Positions 8,149 through 14,719 of a DNA stretch of 64,000 nt are shown piece after piece. The notes below the pieces were generated by a model. It saw only the letters and a program-made list of their open reading frames with translations, had not been told where the DNA came from and searched no databases. How positions within the stretch are numbered: position 1 is the stretch's first letter; every line of letters begins with the position of its first letter. A program made the translations under genes and the position numbers. Source of the DNA: Kitasatospora sp052076145 (GTDB taxonomy: Bacteria > Actinomycetota > Actinomycetes > Streptomycetales > Streptomycetaceae); the NCBI RefSeq assembly GCF_052076145.1, contig NZ_CP197246.1, positions 3,162,001-3,226,000 on the forward strand. The letters are read 5' to 3'.

Positions 8149-10263
8149 TCACGCGACGGCGTCACCCGTGGGGCAGAGAGCGGGCCGGACGGGCATCGGG
8201 AGGCCCGACCAGCAGGAACCCCGGCGGGCGAGGCTGCGGCGCAGCCACAGCTCGGCGGCGACCAGCTCGGCCAGCCCCGCCAGCGTCCCCGGCGGGAGGT
8301 CTGCGGAGGGCTCGGCGGCACGGGCGAGGGCCGTGCGGACGGCGGGCAGGTCGAGGAGGCCGGCTTCGGCGAGCAGTGGGGCCGCGAAGAGCTCGGCCAG
8401 GGCGTCGGCGGCCTGCCGCAGGCCCGTCCGGGCGGGGGTGGTCCGGTCCGGCCGGGGGCCCCGGCCCCAGTCGGGCGGCAGGTCGGTGCGGCCGGCGCCG
8501 GTCAGGACGGCGCGCAGCAGGGCGTGCCGCGCGCCGGGCTGGAGGCGGGTCTCGTCGGGCAGCAGGGCGGCGGCCCGGACGACCTGGTTGTCGAGGAACG
8601 GCGCGTGCAGGCGCTGGCCGTGCTGCTCGGTGGCCTGGACGAGGGTGCGGTAGTCGGCGGCGGCCCGGTGCAGGGCGAGCCTGGCCCGGCGGGCGCCCGG
8701 GGCCTCGGTGGGCGCGGGTGCGCGGGCGGCGAGCCGCAGCCGGAGGGCGACGGCGGATAGCGCGTCGTCGGAGAGCCAGCGGGCAGCCGGGCCGGGAGTG
8801 CACCAGGCGAGGCTCTCGCGCGGCGCGGAGGAGCTCATGTGACGTACCGTCAGCTTCACGGCGGCGTCGTCGAGCGCTTCGCCGTACCCGGCCCTGGCGA
8901 GCCGGCGGGCCGCGCGCAGGACGGTGACCGGGGTGCGGAGGCTGCCGTCCAGGGAGGCCAACGCCGCGACCGGGGCGAGGAGTTCGCGGGGGCGGCCGGC
9001 CCGGATCAGGTCGGCCAGCCGGGCCGGGTGGCCGTCCAGGAGCTGCCGGGCGCCGTAGCCGGTGAGGTGGTCCACGCCGCCGTGGTCGAACCGGGCGGCC
9101 GTCGGCGCGGCCGCGACCAACACCGGGCCCGGCTCGTCGGTGAGCGGGCCCGGCGGGAATTCGCCTCCCAGACCGGCCAGTTCGGCGTACGGGAGGCCGG
9201 GGGGCAGGACGAGGTGGCGCAGCCGGGGCACCTCGACCGCGAGGGTGGCTCGGGCGGCCTCGCCGACCGTGACGGCGGCGAGCGCGTCGGCGGCCTCGGC
9301 GGGGCGGGCTTCGGCCTGCTGGGCGGAGGGCCTGGCCCAGGAGCCCCGGACGGCACCCGTCCGGGGCCGGTCGCCCGTCGGCGGGCGGCCGGACGGAGCG
9401 CTGCCGGGCGAGGGGCCGATCGGGACGGCTGCGGCCAGCAGTGCGACGGTCGCGGAGGCGGTGCCGTACGAGAGGTCCACGCCGAGCCGGGGACGGCCAG
9501 GGGCGCCGCGACGGTCGGGGTCGCCGTGGTGGCCCTCCGGTGGTGAGCTGCGGACGCGGCAGCGGACGGCCTCCAGCAGCGCGCGGGTGAGTTCGCGGAC
9601 GGCCGGGGCCTCCTCGCGCCTGCCGGGCGGGCCAGGGTGCTCGTAACCCGCGACGTACGGGCGGCCGTTGCGGACGGCGAGCACGTGGCCGGGCGGGACG
9701 CGGCGGACGCCCAGGTACGGCGTGCCGGTGCCGAGCGCCTCGGGTGACTCGGGGCAGGCCAGCCGGGCGGCGAGGTGGCCGGTGTCGATCGGTGCGCCGG
9801 TCAGGTCGGCCAGCGGGAGGGCGGCCGTCGCGTACGCGGTGCCGCCCTGCCAGGCGGCGTGGAAGACCGGGAGGGCGCCGGCCAGGTCGGTGAGCAGCTG
9901 GGTGCTGCGGGTGCCGCTGCGGAGCACGGCGGTGTAGCTGCCGGGCCAGCTGGTGAGGTGGCGGACGGCGCCGCCCCGGGCGGTGGCGAGGCCGGCGGCG
10001 AGTTCGGCGTCGGAGGCTCCGCAGCGGCCGAGGACGGCGAGCCGGGTGGTGGCGGGGGTGTCCCGTTCGGTGGGCGCCGGGGTGTCGAGGCCGGTGGTGA
10101 CGACGGCGGGGGCGCCGGGGCGCAGGGTGACCAGCCGGATCTCGTCGGGGCGCCAGTCGCCGACGGCCCAGAGCGGGTCCGGGCCGGTCCACAGCGGGGT
10201 GGCCGCGAGGGGCAGGACGGCCCCCGGCGGTGTGCAACCGCTCCAGCCCGTGAGCCACCGCAT
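8149..10263 (-). CDS. Asparagine synthetase-like protein with degenerate ATP-binding motif
   Basis: Protein of 704 residues with the two-lobed plan of class B asparagine synthetases and lasso-peptide macrolactam synthetases. The N-terminal half (to about 240) is an Ntn-like domain (HLTSWPGSYTAVLRSG; LADLTGAPIDTGHLAARLA) but has no Cys at position 2, so glutaminase activity is unlikely. The C-terminal half contains RLGVDLSYGTASATVALLAA where SGGxDS is expected, followed by a long Pro/Arg-rich insertion, a HDG/GYG-like segment (LTGYGARQLLDGHPARL) and RLHAPFLDNQVVRAAALLPD, which matches the synthetase end. The ATG at 10263 has GGAGG 7 nt upstream. No lasso precursor or B1/B2 genes are nearby. 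It could be an inactive regulator or an enzyme with an altered nucleotide site. Confidence 0.75.
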   Translation of the reverse strand: MRWLTGWSGCTPPGAVLPLAATPLWTGPDPLWAVGDWRPDEIRLVTLRPGAPAVVTTGLDTPAPTERDTPATTRLAVLGRCGASDAELAAGLATARGGAVRHLTSWPGSYTAVLRSGTRSTQLLTDLAGALPVFHAAWQGGTAYATAALPLADLTGAPIDTGHLAARLACPESPEALGTGTPYLGVRRVPPGHVLAVRNGRPYVAGYEHPGPPGRREEAPAVRELTRALLEAVRCRVRSSPPEGHHGDPDRRGAPGRPRLGVDLSYGTASATVALLAAAVPIGPSPGSAPSGRPPTGDRPRTGAVRGSWARPSAQQAEARPAEAADALAAVTVGEAARATLAVEVPRLRHLVLPPGLPYAELAGLGGEFPPGPLTDEPGPVLVAAAPTAARFDHGGVDHLTGYGARQLLDGHPARLADLIRAGRPRELLAPVAALASLDGSLRTPVTVLRAARRLARAGYGEALDDAAVKLTVRHMSSSAPRESLAWCTPGPAARWLSDDALSAVALRLRLAARAPAPTEAPGARRARLALHRAAADYRTLVQATEQHGQRLHAPFLDNQVVRAAALLPDETRLQPGARHALLRAVLTGAGRTDLPPDWGRGPRPDRTTPARTGLRQAADALAELFAAPLLAEAGLLDLPAVRTALARAAEPSADLPPGTLAGLAELVAAELWLRRSLARRGSCWSGLPMPVRPALCPTGDAVA

Positions 10264-10512
10264 CCGCGCCTCCGCCCGAGTCGGGGGCACACCGATCCGT
10301 CCAGCGGCTTTCGGCGCACCGTCAGGAGGCCATCGTGCCACCGGAATCCCCCGAACGGACGCATCAGCACGGCACTGTCGCGCCGAAACCTCGGCCGGAC
10401 CCTGGACCGGGCGAGCCGGGGCGGGCCGGGCCTCCCCCTCCGTGGCCCGGACCACCCCGGCATTTCCGCCCTGACATGCACATCTACAGATGGCCGAAAG
10501 GCGTCGTTCTGC

Positions 10513-10540
10513 CCGGGAGGGCATCCGCATGCCCTCCCGG
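10513..10540. other. Perfect intergenic hairpin
   Basis: CCGGGAGGGCAT, a 4-nt CCGC loop, then its exact complement. No U-tract follows on either strand. It could be a terminator of an unannotated transcript or a structured RNA element. Confidence 0.5.
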
Positions 10541-10905
10541 ACCCGCCGCCGCCCGCGGGGATGTAGGCAGCGGCGTCCCCCGGCCCGCCGGGTCCTCGAC
10601 GACGGGCCGACCCACAGCCACCAGCGAATCGCCCACCTGCCGCTCGGGCCAGGGAGCACGGCCGGGCGCACGTCGGCACGGGACCGGAGCACGCCCGTCC
10701 GCCGGGCCGCCCGGAGGCGGCGGCGCGGCAGCGCGGCGGCGGCCCCGGCCGCACGGCCAGGGCCCGGAGCGGCCGTGCCGGTGTGCTGGTTCCCGCCATC
10801 CGGAATGCGGGCTCTTAACCCTCGGAACGCGGCCGACTACTCTAGGTGCAGCAGCCCGGGGGCTCCCTCCGCCGCACCTCCTGCTGCCCGCCCAGCCCCA
10901 GAGCT

Positions 10906-10983
10906 CAGCCCCACCACCCAGCCCCACCACCCAGCCCCACCACCCAGCCCCACCACCCAGCCCCACCACCCAGCCCCACCACG
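10906..10983 (+). repeat. Six tandem 13-bp repeats upstream of the NsdA-like gene
   Basis: The unit CAGCCCCACCACC is repeated six times without gaps; only the last base of the sixth copy differs. The array ends 29 bp before the ATG at 11013, so it probably lies in the 5' untranslated region. A 13-bp unit would shift reading frame with each copy, which argues against it being coding. Confidence 0.9.
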
Positions 10984-11012
10984 CAGTGCCAGCAGGGGGT
11001 GCCGCCGCCACC

Positions 11013-12434
11013 ATGACCGTCAGCTCACGTGGACCGAACGAACGGCTCGGTACGCTCCTCACCCTCGCCCAGATCAGCAACGCCGGCCTCGCCCGCCGGG
11101 TCAACGACCTGGGCTCCCAGCGCGGTCTGACGCTCCGTTACGACAAGACCTCCGTCGCGCGGTGGGTCGGCAAGGGGATGGTCCCGCAGGGTCCGGTGCC
11201 GCACCTGATCGCGACGGCGATCGGCAGCAAGCTGGGTCGGCCGGTGCCGCTGGACGAGATCGGGCTCGGCGACACCGACCCGACGCCCGAGCTGGGGCTG
11301 GCCTTCCCGCGCGAGGTGCCGGAGGCCGTCCGGTCGGCGACCGACCTGTGGCGGGTCGATCTGGAGCTGCGGCGCGGGCCGGGCGGCGGGCGCTGGAGCG
11401 ACAGCCTGGCGGGCACCTTCGCGGTGTCGGCGTACGCGACGCCGGTCTCCCGCTGGCTGATCACCCCGGCCGACGGCTCGGTCGCCCGGGAGCCGCAGGC
11501 GCCGGACCTGTCCGGCTACCGGGTCGGGCACTCCGACGCGGCGAAGCTGCGCGAGGCCGCGCAGGAGGCCCGGCGGTGGGATTCCAAGTACGGCGGCGGC
11601 GACTGGCGTTCCTCGATGGTGCCGGAGTGCCTGCGGGTCGAGGCCGCACCGCTGCTGCTCGCCTCGTACAGCGACGCGGTGGGGCGGGCGCTGTTCGGCG
11701 CGACAGCCGAACTGACCCGGCTGGCCGGGTGGATGGCCTTCGACACCGGGCAGCACGAGGCGGCGCAGCGGTACTACATCCAGGCGCTGCGGCTCGCCCG
11801 CGCGGCGGCCGACGTGCCGCTCGGCGGCTACGTGCTGGCCTCGATGAGCCTCCAGGCGAGCTACCGGGGCTTCGCCGAGGAGGCCGTCGACCTGGCGCAG
11901 GCCGCGTTGGAGCGCAACCGGGGGCTGGCGACGGCCCGGACGATGAGCTTCTTCCACCTGGTGGAGGCGCGGGCCCAGGCGAAGGGCGGCAATGCGGCGG
12001 CGTGTGCAGCGGCGCTCAGCGCGGCCGAGGGCGCGTTGGAGCGGGCGCGCGCCGGGGACGCGGATCCGGCGTGGATCGACTTCTACGCCTACGACCGCCT
12101 GGCCGCCGACGCGGCGGAGTGCTTCCGCGACCTCGGGGTGCCCGCCAAGGTCCGCCAGTTCACCCGGGAGGCGCTGGCCCGCCCGACCGAGGGATTCGTC
12201 CGCTCGCACGGCCTGCGTCTGGTGGTCTCCGCGATGGCCGAGGCCGAGGCCGGTGACCTGGAGGCCGCCGTCGCGGCGGGGATACGCGCCGTCGACCTGG
12301 CCGGGCGGATCTCCTCCCAGCGCAGCCGCGAGTACGTCGTGGAGCTGCTGCGAAAGCTGGCGCCCTACCAGGACGAGCGCCGCGTCCGGGAGTTGACCGA
12401 GCGCGCCCGGCTGGTGCTGGCCGCCCCGGCGTAG
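11013..12434 (+). CDS. NsdA/ORF1590-like differentiation regulator (TPR-type)
   Basis: Cytoplasmic regulator of 473 residues resembling the streptomycete NsdA and sporulation-associated ORF1590 (SCO4114-type) family, whose members influence aerial development and antibiotic production. The N-terminus (LLTLAQISNAGLARRVND) looks like a divergent helix-turn-helix, followed by YDKTSVARWVGKGMVPQG, a signature of this family. The C-terminal two thirds are TPR-like helices (FDTGQHEAAQRYYIQALRLA; GFAEEAVDLAQAALERN). No strong Shine-Dalgarno site precedes the ATG at 11013; AGGGGG lies about 14 nt upstream. Assignment to ORF1590 rather than NsdA rests partly on the nearby trmB and my memory of the S. 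coelicolor order. The tandem repeats just upstream could affect expression. Confidence 0.8.
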   Translation: MTVSSRGPNERLGTLLTLAQISNAGLARRVNDLGSQRGLTLRYDKTSVARWVGKGMVPQGPVPHLIATAIGSKLGRPVPLDEIGLGDTDPTPELGLAFPREVPEAVRSATDLWRVDLELRRGPGGGRWSDSLAGTFAVSAYATPVSRWLITPADGSVAREPQAPDLSGYRVGHSDAAKLREAAQEARRWDSKYGGGDWRSSMVPECLRVEAAPLLLASYSDAVGRALFGATAELTRLAGWMAFDTGQHEAAQRYYIQALRLARAAADVPLGGYVLASMSLQASYRGFAEEAVDLAQAALERNRGLATARTMSFFHLVEARAQAKGGNAAACAAALSAAEGALERARAGDADPAWIDFYAYDRLAADAAECFRDLGVPAKVRQFTREALARPTEGFVRSHGLRLVVSAMAEAEAGDLEAAVAAGIRAVDLAGRISSQRSREYVVELLRKLAPYQDERRVRELTERARLVLAAPA

Positions 12435-12471
12435 GTCGGATATTCGGGTGCGGGCGGGGCCGAGCCACGGA

Positions 12472-12477
12472 TACGGT
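12472..12477 (+). promoter_or_regulatory. Candidate -10 box for the first Y RNA
   Basis: TACGGT lies 7 nt before the predicted 5' end of the first RNA (12484/12485). A similar TACGTT at 12634-12639 precedes the second RNA at the same distance, and TACGGC at 12747-12752 precedes the third. No good -35 box is visible for any of them. Confidence 0.35.
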
Positions 12478-12483
12478 CTGTCC

Positions 12484-12621
12484 TGTCCAGGTGCGCAGGC
12501 AGGGGTTACTTCCACTCCGAATGGGCAGGTCGCGGGTTCGAGTCCCGTCACCGGCTTCGGGCCGGTGTAGCTCAGTTGGTAGAGCAGCTTCGTCACCCCA
12601 GCCGCCTTCGATCTCTGGACA
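12484..12621 (+). ncRNA. Y RNA-like RNA 1 with permuted tRNA-like module
   Basis: The ends pair perfectly (TGTCCAG 12484-12490 with CTGGACA 12615-12621). The 5' arm GGTGCGCAGGCAGGGGTTAC and 3' arm CCGCCTTCGATCTC resemble the Ro-binding stem of Y RNAs (vertebrate Y RNAs carry GGUCCGAAGGUAGUG and CCUUCGGACC). Inside is a tRNA mimic in permuted order: a T-arm (12532-12548, loop TTCGAGT), a 7-bp acceptor-like stem CACCGGC/GCCGGTG closed by a short loop (12549-12567), then TA and a perfect D-arm GCTC-AGTTGGTA-GAGC (12570-12585). This is the architecture of bacterial YrlA RNAs. It lies upstream of the Ro60-type gene. No anticodon arm is present, so it is not a tRNA. Confidence 0.85.
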
Positions 12622-12644
12622 CCCACATCTGAATACGTTCATGC

Positions 12645-12747
12645 ACCTCCCGGTGCGCCGGCTGCGGCTACTTCTCTGGTGAAACACCCCTCGGGGTGTG
12701 TGGTTCGACTCCACGTCAACACCGCCGCCACTCCGATCTCGGGAGGT
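12645..12747 (+). ncRNA. Y RNA-like RNA 2
   Basis: The ends form an 8-bp stem (ACCTCCCG 12645-12652 with CGGGAGGT 12740-12747). The conserved arms recur: GGTGCGCCGGCTGCGGCTAC on the 5' side and CCGCCACTCCGATCTC on the 3' side. The interior is a reduced tRNA-like module with a hairpin ACACCC-CTCG-GGGTGT (12684-12699) and a T-arm GTGG-TTCGACT-CCAC (12700-12714). No D-arm is visible. Compensatory changes in the terminal stem relative to copies 1 and 3 support a conserved RNA rather than a DNA duplication. Confidence 0.8.
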
Positions 12748-12752
12748 ACGGC

Positions 12753-12864
12753 GCCGGGGTGCCCGGTGCGCAGGCAGTGGTTACTTCCGTGGAGTGCCCC
12801 CGGTGGGGCGCGTTGAAGCTGAGTCTTTCCGTACCGCCGCCGCTCCGATCTCGGGCACCCCGGC
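12753..12864 (+). ncRNA. Y RNA-like RNA 3, divergent interior
   Basis: The ends can form a 13-bp stem (GCCGGGGTGCCCG 12753-12765 with its complement 12852-12864). The 5' arm GGTGCGCAGGCAGTGGTTAC and the 3' arm CCGCCGCTCCGATCTC match the other two copies. The interior keeps a hairpin GCCCC-CGGT-GGGGC but has no recognisable T-arm or D-arm; GTTGAAGCTGAGTC may be a decayed T-arm. The true 5' end may be a few bases inside 12753, because the preceding TACGGC could be its -10 box. It ends 39 bp before the rsr start codon. Confidence 0.7.
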
Positions 12865-12870
12865 TTCGCC

Positions 12871-12899
12871 GTGCCTCCACTACCCCGTAGGGGAGGCAC
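12871..12899 (+). promoter_or_regulatory. Hairpin sequestering the rsr ribosome-binding site
   Basis: GTGCCTCC (12871-12878) pairs exactly with GGAGGCAC (12892-12899), and inside it CTAC pairs with GTAG around a CCC loop. The Shine-Dalgarno GGGAGG (12891-12896) of rsr lies in the 3' arm, 7 nt before the ATG. In the folded state ribosome access would be blocked, suggesting translational control of Rsr. Which ligand or protein opens it is not visible. Confidence 0.65.
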
Positions 12900-12903
12900 C
12901 ACC

Positions 12904-14499
12904 ATGTCGCGTTTCAACCTCCGCAGGACCAAGACCGAGACCCAGACCGCACCGAGCTCGCCCGTGACGACCACCGGGCAGCGGACGGCCAACCACGAGG
13001 GTGGTGCCGGGCACCTGCGGGACGCCCGGTCGGAGCTCTTCCTGCTCGCCGTGGCCAACTTCGTCAGTCAGGAAACCTTCTACGAGCGCGCCGGCGAGCG
13101 GGACGACCGCTACACCGCGCTGGTCCGCGAACTCGCCGTCGCCGACCCGGAGTGGACGTTGGGGCTGCTGCGCTGGCTGCGCGGTGAGGGGGCGATGCGG
13201 ACGGCCTCGCTGGTCGGCGCCGCCGAGTTCACCCGGGCCCGGTCGGAGGCCGGGGCGGCCGGGTACTCCCGGCAGGCCGTCGACGCGGTGCTCCAGCGGC
13301 CGGACGAGCCGGGCGAGTTGCTCGCGTACTGGACCTCCCGCTACGGGCGCAGGCTGCCGCAGCCGCTCAAGCGCGGCGTCGCCGACGCCGTGCGGCGGCT
13401 CTACAGCGGGCGGGCACTGCTGAAGTACGACACCGCCTCGAAGGACTACCGCTTCGGTGACGTGCTGGAGTTGACGCACCCCGCGCCGAGCGCCGACAAG
13501 CCCTGGCAGGGGCCACTGTTCAAGTACGCGCTGGACCGCAGGCACCACCCGGAGGAGGCGCTGCCGCCGGGCGGTGACGCGGTGCTGACCGCGAACCGGG
13601 AGCTGCTCGCCCTGCCTGTCGAACAGCGGCGGGCCGCCGTGACCTCCCCGGGCGGCGCCGCGCGGCTGGCTGCCGCCGGGCTGACCTGGGAGGCGCTGGC
13701 CGGTTGGCTGCGGGGCCCGCTGGACGCGGCCGTCTGGGAGGCCGTCATCCCGTCGATGGGGCCGATGGCGCTGGTCCGCAACCTGCGCAACTTCGACGAG
13801 GCCGGGGTCTCGGACGAGGTCGCGGCCACCGTGGCGGGCCGGATCAGCGACCCGGCGGAGGTCGCGCGCTCCCGGCAGTTCCCGTTCCGGTACCTGGCCG
13901 CCCACCGGCACGCGCCGTCGCTGCGCTGGGGGCACGCGCTGGAGCTCGCACTCGGGCACTCGCTGGCCAACGTGCCCGCGCTGCCCGGCCGGACGCTGAT
14001 CCTGGTCGACCGCTCCGGCTCGATGTTCGACCGCCCGAACGAGCGGACCCAGCTCAACCGGGCCGACTCGGCGGCCGTCTTCGGCACCGCGCTGAAGCTG
14101 CGCGCCGCCGATGCGGACCTGGTGCAGTTCGGCACCGGCAGCGCGGTGGTCAAGGTCGGCCGGGGCGAGCCGGTGCTGCGGGTGCTGGAGCGCTTCGGCA
14201 ACCTCGGCGGCACCGAGACCGCGACGGCCGTGCGCAACCACTACCGGGATCACGACCGGGTGGTGATCGTCACCGACGAGCAGGCGTACGGCTCCTGGGG
14301 TGGCAACGCACTCGCCGACCTCCCCGCCCACATCCCGGCGTACACCTGGAACCTCGCCGGGTACCGGGCCGGGCACGCCCCCTCGGGCGGCGCCCACCGC
14401 CACACCTTCGGCGGGCTCACCGACGCGGCCTTCCGGCTGATCCCGCTGCTGGAGGCGGGCCGGGACGCGGCCTGGCCCTGGGACGTAGGGCCTGTCTGA
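12904..14499 (+). CDS. rsr: Ro60/Rsr-type TROVE-domain RNA-binding protein
   Basis: Bacterial ortholog of the Ro60 autoantigen, 531 residues. The N-terminal TROVE HEAT-like ring runs to about residue 350 (LFLLAVANFVSQETFYERAG; DPEWTLGLLRWLRGEGAMR; IPSMGPMALVRNLRNFDEAG). The C-terminal von Willebrand A domain has the MIDAS motif DRSGSM at residues 369-374, plus GGTETATAV and VTDEQAYGSWGG. Rsr proteins bind Y RNAs and, in Deinococcus, tether them to PNPase for structured-RNA decay; here three Y RNA-like genes lie directly upstream. No rtcB/rtcA or PNPase gene is in the window. The ATG at 12904 has GGGAGG upstream inside a hairpin. The last codons and TGA lie inside the left end of an inverted-repeat element. 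Confidence 0.92.
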   Translation: MSRFNLRRTKTETQTAPSSPVTTTGQRTANHEGGAGHLRDARSELFLLAVANFVSQETFYERAGERDDRYTALVRELAVADPEWTLGLLRWLRGEGAMRTASLVGAAEFTRARSEAGAAGYSRQAVDAVLQRPDEPGELLAYWTSRYGRRLPQPLKRGVADAVRRLYSGRALLKYDTASKDYRFGDVLELTHPAPSADKPWQGPLFKYALDRRHHPEEALPPGGDAVLTANRELLALPVEQRRAAVTSPGGAARLAAAGLTWEALAGWLRGPLDAAVWEAVIPSMGPMALVRNLRNFDEAGVSDEVAATVAGRISDPAEVARSRQFPFRYLAAHRHAPSLRWGHALELALGHSLANVPALPGRTLILVDRSGSMFDRPNERTQLNRADSAAVFGTALKLRAADADLVQFGTGSAVVKVGRGEPVLRVLERFGNLGGTETATAVRNHYRDHDRVVIVTDEQAYGSWGGNALADLPAHIPAYTWNLAGYRAGHAPSGGAHRHTFGGLTDAAFRLIPLLEAGRDAAWPWDVGPV

Positions 14500-14650
14500 C
14501 AATTCGCGTCGGATCAGGCCGGGTCGTTCGGGGCGTGCGATCGGCGTGCGGCCGGGGCGCCCTTGTAGCGGAGCTACTCGGGCGTTTCGGCCGTGCGGCG
14601 AGCGTGCGTGCCGGGCGGCACGGACCCGGCGGGAATTGTCAGACAGGCCC
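14488..14650. repeat. 163-bp inverted-repeat element (MITE-like intergenic repeat)
   Basis: Perfect 18-bp terminal inverted repeats: GGGCCTGTCTGACAATTC at 14488-14505 and its complement at 14633-14650. The interior has smaller inverted repeats (GTAG/CTAC in GTAGCGGAGCTAC; CCGTGCCG-type runs), so the transcript would fold into one long hairpin. It resembles repeats I remember scattered between streptomycete genes. The left end supplies the stop codon of rsr. Confidence 0.75.
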
Positions 14651-14719
14651 CCGGCCACGCGTCGCGCCAGCGGTGCGTACGCTTCCCCCCGGACGCCGGT
14701 GTCGACCGAAGGGGCGGGT

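Larger units (their letters stand above)
10264..11012. other. Long intergenic region without a convincing gene
   Basis: This 749-bp divergent spacer separates the asparagine-synthetase-like gene from the NsdA-like gene. Open frames through it have Pro/Arg-rich low-complexity translations and look like GC artefacts. It holds a perfect 12-bp hairpin (10513-10540), a second inverted repeat GCACGGCC/GGCCGTGC around 10752-10779, a possible -10 box (TACTCT near 10848) for the downstream regulator, and a 13-bp tandem repeat array. A small RNA here is possible but not demonstrable from sequence. Confidence 0.5.

Noticed and set aside
8149..10263. Lasso-peptide macrolactam synthetase locus
   Set aside because: The catalytic ATP motif is missing, and no precursor peptide, RRE or leader-peptidase gene lies nearby.
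10264..10692. N-terminal extension of the asparagine-synthetase-like protein to 10692
   Set aside because: The extension is Arg/Pro-rich with no family similarity, while the ATG at 10263 has a good GGAGG site.
10906..10983. CRISPR-like repeat array
   Set aside because: The 13-bp units are directly adjacent without spacers and no cas genes are present.
12532..12586. Possible ordinary tRNA gene (perfect T-arm and D-arm)
   Set aside because: The arms are in the wrong order, there is no anticodon arm, and the piece lies inside a longer closed stem shared with two other copies; it fits a Y RNA module.
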